DNA of 64,000 nucleotides from Gordionus sp. m RMFG-2023 (lineage: Eukaryota > Nematomorpha > Gordioida > Chordodea > Parachordodidae): contig NC_088777.1 in assembly GCF_954871325.1 (NCBI RefSeq), positions 2,296,509-2,360,508 of the forward strand, read 5' to 3'. The position numbers and the translations under genes are program-made. Under the pieces are notes generated by a model that worked only from the letters and a program-made list of their open reading frames with translations, was not told the origin of the DNA and searched no databases. Below, piece after piece: positions 60,301 through 64,000 of the stretch. The stretch's first letter is position 1. Every line of letters begins with the position of its first letter.

Positions 60301-60602
60301 TTGAAAGAAAGAAAGAAAAATTGATAGATAGATTGGTTGATAGATTGATTGATTGAAAGATAGATAGAAAAAGGTAGAAAGAATAAATACTATACTTATT
60401 CATGTGTTGATTCATAGCGCTTTCATTAAATTTTTGTGTGTAAACTTTCGTTACAAAAAAAATAAGAAATCTATATTTTTTTTTGTTCAACCACGCCTAT
60501 CAATTTTTGACAAGACATTGTTAGACGAAGGCCCCGCCTTTTGGTGCGATAATGTCAACGATTTGACATTCGTAGCCGAACAGGTGTCTCATCACCCACC
60601 GA
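42265..60602 (+). CDS. OSBPL9: OSBPL9-like oxysterol-binding-protein-related gene, C-terminus missing
   Basis: ORP9/10/11-class lipid transfer protein: an N-terminal PH domain binds PI4P at the Golgi or endosome, an FFAT-like motif contacts ER VAP proteins, and the ORD barrel exchanges lipid against PI4P. Fourteen exons were found with matching phases, from [15 protein letters not shown] (PH) to EQVSHHPP (ORD signature). ORP9 features present: [47 protein letters not shown] short exon coding for about 18 PH residues between exons 1 and 2 was not found. The last roughly 200 ORD residues are absent from the 1.4 kb before the next gene; a ten-N gap lies there. Convergent with the FN3 gene. Confidence 0.94.
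46232..46387. mobile_element. Short hAT-like MITE
   Basis: 156 bp with ends agagttgttaaaggatctag and aaagtatcttttaataactct. The interior repeats gtatctagata several times. Confidence 0.65.
46450..46800 (+). mobile_element. hAT DNA transposon relic
   Basis: A possible hAT end (cagggacccggagtgaaccg, about 46464) precedes AT-rich gtt/aac-rich repeats and the C-terminal transposase fragment at 46636-46779. The rest of the transposase is gone. Confidence 0.6.
46606..46779 (+). pseudogene. hAT transposase C-terminal dimerisation domain fragment
   Basis: Reads [20 protein letters not shown] then [20 protein letters not shown], matching the hATC consensus (yP.L..lA...L.vPas...vERaFS). Ends at TGA 46777-46779. 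Only this domain remains. Confidence 0.82.
47323..47841 (-). CDS. CCHC zinc-knuckle reading frame, left arm
   Basis: The minus strand reads [20 protein letters not shown] (C-x2-C-x4-H-x4-C), then [20 protein letters not shown] and [20 protein letters not shown] single zinc knuckle followed by a polar tail is typical of retroelement Gag or ORF1-type proteins, but I cannot place the family. This copy extends past the palindrome arm to a stop at 47323. It is treated as a retroelement remnant. Confidence 0.6.
   Translation of the reverse strand, partial: KSDIFKRCFRCQSFGHQIKDCQIPTHVLMNQECKDYPSDTEEVPTSSYFCEKNNKVPSEVTYRNYNKINEMESREKFHNQRVWPPVHYTSAVQAKLKPLTKLNPNALNSVKYSYSGGLQAYNSKAMRVKSQVVKTTKFNEKIEMNNGMQITKGVKDMELEENIMLKDDDKFT
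47407..48067 (-). repeat. Left arm of a long palindrome
   Basis: 661 bp, the reverse complement of 48349-49004 with only scattered differences (about 98% by eye). The minus strand carries the zinc-knuckle open frame. Confidence 0.95.
48068..48348. other. Spacer of the palindrome
   Basis: About 280 bp of unique AT-rich sequence between the two arms. It contains GAGAAGATTATCACTTATTC and TTTTCTTTTAGGGAAAGAAA-type purine/pyrimidine tracts. Confidence 0.8.
48349..49004 (+). repeat. Right arm of a long palindrome
   Basis: Inverted copy of 47407-48067. The outer ends meet at attcatttctat and its complement. Confidence 0.95.
48571..48996 (+). CDS. CCHC zinc-knuckle reading frame, right arm
   Basis: The same zinc-knuckle frame as in the left arm, now on the plus strand: [15 protein letters not shown], then the [13 protein letters not shown] tail. 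It closes sooner than the left copy. Probable retroelement remnant duplicated in inverted orientation. Confidence 0.55.
   Translation, partial: KSDIFKRCFRCQSFGHQIKDCQIPTHVLMNQECKDYPSDTEEVPTSSYFCEKNNKVPSEVTYRNYNKINEMESREKFHNQRVWPPVHYTSAVQAKLKPLTKLNPNALNSVKYSYSGGLQAYNSKAMKVKSQVVKTTKLMKR
49185..49355. repeat. Dispersed GC-rich repeat family D copy
   Basis: Shares gaggtccgaacccgccccga and the end gttcgggttcacgaccctga with 60780-60952, in the same orientation. It lies just upstream of OSBPL9-like exon 2. Confidence 0.7.
49424..49502 (+). CDS. OSBPL9: OSBPL9-like exon 2 (PH middle)
   Basis: Acceptor ctgtcag. Reads [20 protein letters not shown] then KQFHFQ, matching [26 protein letters not shown]. 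Donor gttttaa, phases 0 and 1. Confidence 0.94.
49593..49773. mobile_element. MITE family B copy
   Basis: Starts caatgaccgcagtgtc, carries gccattttggtt and ends tttaatgaatgcatcatc. More diverged than the copies at 26099 and 51048. Confidence 0.55.
50806..50919 (+). CDS. OSBPL9: OSBPL9-like exon 3 (PH C-terminal helix)
   Basis: Acceptor attttag. Reads [20 protein letters not shown] then [18 protein letters not shown], matching [21 protein letters not shown]. The donor is either gtatgg (ends 50919, phase 1, fits exon 4) or gtatca (ends 50930). Confidence 0.92.
51048..51386. mobile_element. MITE family B copy (fold-back)
   Basis: Left caatgacatataataattcc, right ggtattatcacatgtcattg, arms of about 110 bases with gccattttgttt/ccaaaatggcgt inside. 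The two minus-strand open frames here are part of the repeat. Confidence 0.85.
51588..51691 (+). CDS. OSBPL9: OSBPL9-like exon 4 (PH to coiled-coil linker)
   Basis: Strong acceptor (T-rich tract then aacag). Reads [20 protein letters not shown] then [14 protein letters not shown]. Donor gtaagc. Ser/Pro-rich linker; phases 1 and 0. Confidence 0.82.
52153..52263 (+). CDS. OSBPL9: OSBPL9-like exon 5
   Basis: Reads [20 protein letters not shown] then [10 protein letters not shown], matching [21 protein letters not shown] of ORP9. Donor gtacgc. The weak acceptor aaaaaaaag gives phase 0; it is the least certain edge. Confidence 0.9.
52948..53028 (+). CDS. OSBPL9: OSBPL9-like exon 6
   Basis: Reads [20 protein letters not shown] then EIKISTN, a charged helix matching CKEDEQRKKIETLKETTN. 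27 codons, acceptor tgaag, donor gtaatt. Confidence 0.9.
53732..53782 (+). CDS. OSBPL9: OSBPL9-like exon 7 (51-bp micro-exon)
   Basis: Reads [17 protein letters not shown], matching MVESIKHCIVLLQIAK. Acceptor ttaaag, donor gtaatc, phases 0 and 0. Confidence 0.92.
53907..54009 (+). CDS. OSBPL9: OSBPL9-like exon 8
   Basis: Acceptor atatag. Reads [20 protein letters not shown] then [14 protein letters not shown]. Low-complexity linker; donor gttagt, phases 0 and 1. Confidence 0.8.
54153..54245. mobile_element. MITE family B, single arm
   Basis: Begins ggcaataacattattaataa, followed by acctaggatggcattcactc and gatgccatttttgg; the opposite arm was not found. Confidence 0.5.
54962..55197. mobile_element. 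MITE family A copy
   Basis: Left ggtgttgttaaaccgctcgg, right ctaagtttaacaacact, with agatcttcaggcttgcctgg and aatattgagtcagctg inside. Confidence 0.75.
55465..55777 (+). CDS. OSBPL9: OSBPL9-like exon 9 (acidic linker with FFAT-like motif)
   Basis: Reads [18 protein letters not shown], then [17 protein letters not shown] directly followed by LYFDAEED. The last resembles the FFAT VAP-binding motif EFFDAxE with the usual acidic run before it. Ends [15 protein letters not shown]. Phases 1 and 2. Confidence 0.92.
56269..56381 (+). CDS. OSBPL9: OSBPL9-like exon 10
   Basis: Acceptor atttag. Reads [20 protein letters not shown] then [18 protein letters not shown]. Pro-rich linker before the ORD; ORPs have a similar RxxIPxKP-like basic stretch there. 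Phases 2 and 1. Confidence 0.85.
56965..57179. mobile_element. MITE family A copy, most complete
   Basis: Left agtgtcgttaaacggcacga, right ttagccctttaacaacact; interior gaagattttgctcatagaag, gtctagacatatattttatc and cttgggcaatatttttttgg define the family core. Confidence 0.8.
57531..57593 (+). CDS. OSBPL9: OSBPL9-like exon 11
   Basis: Acceptor tttttag. Reads [21 protein letters not shown] before donor gtaaaa. Phases 1 and 1 match both neighbours. The open frame continues 38 bases past the donor to a stop, which would truncate the protein if the intron were retained. Confidence 0.85.
58341..58503 (+). CDS. OSBPL9: OSBPL9-like exon 12 (ORD start)
   Basis: Reads [20 protein letters not shown] then [20 protein letters not shown] and [13 protein letters not shown], almost the ORP9 sequence [35 protein letters not shown]. 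Donor gtaaaa, phases 1 and 2. Confidence 0.97.
59981..60230 (+). CDS. OSBPL9: OSBPL9-like exon 13 (ORD core)
   Basis: Reads [40 protein letters not shown], then [19 protein letters not shown] is the PI4P-binding lysine/asparagine block of all ORPs. Phases 2 and 0. Confidence 0.97.
60515..60602 (+). CDS. OSBPL9: OSBPL9-like exon 14 (ORD signature)
   Basis: Reads [20 protein letters not shown] then AEQVSHHPP, the EQVSHHPP fingerprint with the two PI4P-contacting histidines. Donor gtaaat, phase 1. No later exon found in the window. Confidence 0.96.
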
Positions 60603-60779
60603 GTAAATATTTCGTTTATTTGTTTCATAAATAAATAATAATTGGGAATCTGTATGTTATTTAAAAAGAAAAGAATTAGGGAAAGTTTCAAAATTTTTAG
60701 GTATTTAATTACACAATAAAACGAACCCCAAAATCAGGGTTAAAAATTTTAAATTTTTATTGGAAATTTTGATAACAGG

Positions 60780-60952
60780 AACTTAATCCAAACCGATTTC
60801 CTAATGAGGGGTCCGAACCTGCCCCAGTTTCATATTTGCCCCGGGTCTAATGAGCTGTCCTTAAATTGGTCTCTGTTTGTTCTGGGGTTTCAAAATGCCC
60901 AACCAGACAATTCTAAATTTTCTGAACCCGGGATCGGGTTCACATCCCTGCC
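60780..60952. repeat. Dispersed GC-rich repeat family D copy
   Basis: gaggggtccgaacctgcccc near the left and gatcgggttcacatccctg at the right, parallel to 49185-49355. The end resembles hAT termini (cagggatg). Confidence 0.7.
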
Positions 60953-60965
60953 CAAAATCATCCCT

Positions 60966-60975
60966 NNNNNNNNNN
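60966..60975. other. Assembly gap (10 N)
   Basis: Ten undetermined bases, 14 bases after the family D repeat copy ends. True length unknown. Confidence 1.
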
Positions 60976-62044
60976 GAGATTATAAAGGCTAGCGACGCTC
61001 TTGCATTTCTGTTAATAATATACTCATTTTATTAGTATCTTCTACTTCCCATCCTTATGAAAATGAGGCCAAATCTCATTTTTGAATTTAGTAAAAAGAA
61101 GCCTTAAATTCGCAATCTCAATAAAAAATTAAGTTTTGAGATAATCTGTGTTTACATTTAAATTAAAAAACTTGGCCTTCCTTATGATTATTTTCTCCAA
61201 ATTAGTTAATAATTTTTTTTTGAATATTTTATTTATTTTGTGCACATTCATTTATTTATGAAAATAAAAAATAGCCACGTTTAAATTTTTATTCTCAATT
61301 CCCTTTAAAATGGCAGCCTAGGTATTCTGTAATTTCATGATATTATATTCATTGTTGAAGGATTAACATATAATAAATATTCAAATAAGTTACAGATTGC
61401 AACATTCCGACGTCAATCATAACACCATCCACCTTTACTCATCCTACATAGACCATTAGCCTAAGAGAAGCCGTCATGACTGTTTCAAACTAATCCCCAG
61501 ATATAATAATAATTAATAATCCTTGTTTGACAGCTCTAAGGACTCCATTGTCAATAACACTAGATACCATTTTTTGTCTTTTTTTAAAAAAATTTGACAT
61601 TATATAGTCTTTATAGTAACGCGTAATAAAATAAAAGCGAACGCGTTTGCTAATTTAAAACATGTTCATTTTTATTTTCGTAAACGAATTTTTGATCGTG
61701 TCGATTTTTTGACAACGAACGATAAAAAGCAGACGAGTTTTTTTTTTGATAAAACAAAATGTTAACAGCGCTATATTTCATTAATTTTTATTCTGTATAT
61801 TATTCCGATTCACAACTGACCTGTTACATCGATTCTAATAAATCAAAGTCCTTATCACCAATCTCATTAGTAATTTTTGTCGTAAAATTAAAAGTAGTTT
61901 ATATATATATATATAATTATACAATTTTATAGCAATATATAACATATCCCCACCGGCTCCCATTATAATCACATATTCCCAATAGCTCCCATATAAAAAT
62001 AGTAAAACATAACCAAATCCCGATAATAGATATGGACACGATAG

Positions 62045-64000
62045 TTATTCAAACCAATTAATAGTTGGTTCTTCACCTGCTGATATAGGTTTTTTCGACA
62101 ATTGGATAAATATTCGTTTCGAATATTGGCTTAACAACTGTTCCATATGATTAAACAACGTGTAAACTTTGAAAATATATTCGTCGGAAATGGATACGTG
62201 GTTTATAGTAAAATTGAATTGAGTAGTTTCCTAAAAAGATATTAGAAATAATGTTATAAAGTTGTTAATTTAAATTTTAAAATAGCCAGGGAAGTCATTG
62301 TTAGGAATTGTATATCTTAATTTTTTAATAGTTTATGGAAATATGTTGAGAAATAAAAAATTATTAATAAAATCATTTTTATCTTCCCTTAGAATAATAT
62401 TAAATAAATTCCATCCCTACTTATTATCTGAAATTTCCAATTTTTAAAAAAAAAGGTATTTCCCAATATTAAAAATCTATATCTAATTCTTATAATCAAA
62501 ACAAAATTATATTTTATTTGTGTTCTACAATAATTTTTTTCCTTAAGACATTTTGCCTGAGGATATTCTTCCCCCCCCCCTTAGACTTAGTCTTAACAGA
62601 CGTCAAAAATAAAACGAAATAATGTATAAAAGTGCTAAAATTTGATAATTGATGCTTTAATTTTATTTTTCGTCTAAAAAATTTTGATAAATTATTTTTA
62701 CAACGAAATTTGAATTGACCTTTTTTTAAAATTCACATAATATATATAATATCAAGATATAAGGCACTGGCTGATTTCATAAACTACAGTTTAAGGCAGA
62801 AAGATTCCAGGACTTTACTAAAGGGGGGGGGGTTACTGTTAGGCATTATCTTCTCTAGAAATTTTATTAGAGATTTCTAGGTTCTACTTTTGTTGGCCCT
62901 TTGGCTAGATTAAAAATAATTTTTATGTTAAATTTCAATTTTTCTAAATAAAAAATTATTTTTAAATTATATAGTAGTTAATGATAATTCTTTCTTCAAC
63001 CTTATTTAAATTATGTGTATCAATCCATTTATCATTCTTTTCAATGATTAATATAAATTTGTTTATTGATGTCCTGTCTTGTAATTCATTCAATTCCAGC
63101 GCCAATGTGTAAGATTGTTTCCCTGATCGCAATGTTCGCAATTGAAGCGAAGGAATATTCGGCCAACGATCTATAATAAAAAGTTTCAAATAATTATGGA
63201 ATTTGTTTTTTTTTGTATAATAAATTAAATATTACCAAATACGCTAATTTCTTCCTGACCATTTTCTAAAAATATAAAAATAAGAAAAGAAAAATATTAT
63301 AATTAAATTTTGTAATAAAAAAAATATTTTTTAGATAAAAACATATGATGTATAAAGACATATTGAAATCTGCCATTTGATAGACATTTAAACGAAATGA
63401 CCTTTCTTTGATATATAACTCATCAAACGATATTGACTCTCTACAGCTGACTTTAATATATGTAAAACCTTTAATAATTCGTCAAGAGTCTAGGTCACTT
63501 AAAAAGCAAAACCTTCATTATAAATTTATTTTGAAGAGGAAAAAATGTATGAATAATATTTACTTTTCATAAAAAATTTCGGAGTAGATAAATTTTCCAT
63601 CATTGAGTTATTCTTAGTGGGAATCAGTGTAAATATTCGAACAAAATAATATTCAGTTTCCTCCAAGTCAGAAATGTGGAATTGTTTCTTAAAATAAAAA
63701 AAATGGATTCATAAACGATATAAATATTATTATAAATATGAACCCCGATTATAAGATCTTCTCCGACCATAACAGCGTATGTTTTTTCTACTTTCCCGGA
63801 AGATCTCTCATCCATTTCCTCGTTATCCACATTATTCGTGTTCAAATTCACGTCATATTTATCAGTTATTTTCCAAACTCTATAATAAAATGTGTGATTT
63901 GGATAAGGGTACTTAGCAATTAATTCATCATTAGCTCTCGGAATATCAAAATTAACCCTCACCGAATATTTCACTTTTTCCGAATCTAGCGAATAAATAT
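62045..64000 (-). CDS. Gene with fibronectin-III-like domains, 3' part, runs off the window
   Basis: Five exons on the minus strand, 63744->64000, 63564-63687, 63236-63265, 63001-63170 and 62077-62230 (or to the stop at 62045 if unspliced), join with matching phases. They show at least two domains of about 100 residues with FN3 character: HISDLEETEYYFVRIFTLIP and FTINHVSISDEYIFKVYTLF are each the F-G hairpin consensus (L.p.teY.frV). N-glycosylation-type sites and no catalytic motif suggest an extracellular part of a receptor or adhesion protein. The specific family is not recognised, and the start lies beyond the window. Confidence 0.75.
62077..62230 (-). CDS. FN3 gene exon e (second domain, end)
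   Basis: Acceptor ttttag, then ETTQFNFTINHVSISDEYIF and KVYTLFNHMEQLL. Donor gtgaag at 62076, or read-through to TAA at 62045-62047 (AGEEPTINWFE), which would make this the last exon. Confidence 0.75.
63001..63170 (-). CDS. FN3 gene exon d (second domain, start)
   Basis: Reads RWPNIPSLQLRTLRSGKQSY then TLALELNELQDRTSINKFIL, the A-C strands of an FN3 domain. Acceptor attatag, donor gttgaa, phases 1 and 0. Confidence 0.75.
63236..63265 (-). CDS. FN3 gene exon c (30-bp micro-exon)
   Basis: Acceptor tttttag, donor gtaata. Adds KNGQEEISVF between two domains; phases 1 and 1 fit both neighbours. Confidence 0.6.
63564..63687 (-). CDS. FN3 gene exon b (first domain, end)
   Basis: Acceptor ttttaag, then KQFHISDLEETEYYFVRIFT and LIPTKNNSMMENLSTPKFF. 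Donor gtaaat. Phases 0 and 1. Confidence 0.75.
63744..64000 (-). CDS. FN3 gene exon a (first domain, start; 5' edge not in window)
   Basis: Reads KYSVRVNFDIPRANDELIAK, YPYPNHTFYYRVWKITDKYD, an acidic Asn-rich loop, then KTYAVMVGEDLIIG. Donor gttcat, phase 0. The frame stays open to the window edge, though an acceptor at about 63986 is possible. Confidence 0.7.

Larger units (their letters stand above)
60603..62044. other. Gap-containing stretch where OSBPL9-like 3' exons are missing
   Basis: Holds a family D repeat and the N run. I read no ORD C-terminal motif (SAFYAEC, GEWNG or KKVRK type) on either strand. Confidence 0.6.

Overview
The window reads as nuclear DNA of an invertebrate animal. 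It is very AT-rich, with long homopolymer and (CTTT)n runs and a ten-N assembly gap. Its genes are split into many small exons with canonical GT-AG borders. Exons stand out as GC-richer islands carrying protein similarity. The proteins are metazoan (PLC-gamma with SH2/SH3 domains, an OSBPL9-type ORP, FN3 domains) but divergent. I cannot name the species; a cnidarian or other early-branching or parasitic lineage would fit, as inference only.

Layout. 137-3283: a nearly full-length RTE-clade LINE with target-site duplications, followed by a perfect (CTTT)n array at 3624-3850. 5417-7245 (+): a small four-exon gene for a secreted protein that I do not recognise. 12651-40656 (-): phospholipase C-gamma in about 27 exons, rebuilt from the initiator Met to the stop codon by matching splice phases. 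Its introns hold a Ty3/gypsy-type integrase fossil (14.1-14.9 kb), a decayed MULE DNA transposon with SWIM and PHD-like fingers (18.0-21.3 kb) and many MITEs. 40657-42264: a 1.6-kb head-to-head intergenic region. 42265-60602 (+): an OSBPL9-like oxysterol-binding-protein-related gene, 14 exons found, with the C-terminal exons missing next to the assembly gap at 60966-60975. Its large second intron holds a hAT transposase C-terminal relic (46.6 kb) and a long palindrome carrying a zinc-knuckle reading frame in both arms (47.4-49.0 kb). 62045-64000 (-): the 3' part of a gene with at least two fibronectin-III-like domains and a 30-bp micro-exon.

How the genes relate. The two central genes are divergent neighbours that act on phosphoinositides. 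PLC-gamma cleaves PI(4,5)P2 after tyrosine-kinase signalling. OSBPL9-type ORPs exchange lipid against PI4P at ER contact sites, and this one keeps an FFAT-like motif. Non-coding space is filled by at least four inverted-repeat MITE families, several with hAT-like ends, consistent with the hAT relic.

All exon borders are read by eye from splice consensus, phase agreement and remembered family sequences; no alignment was run.
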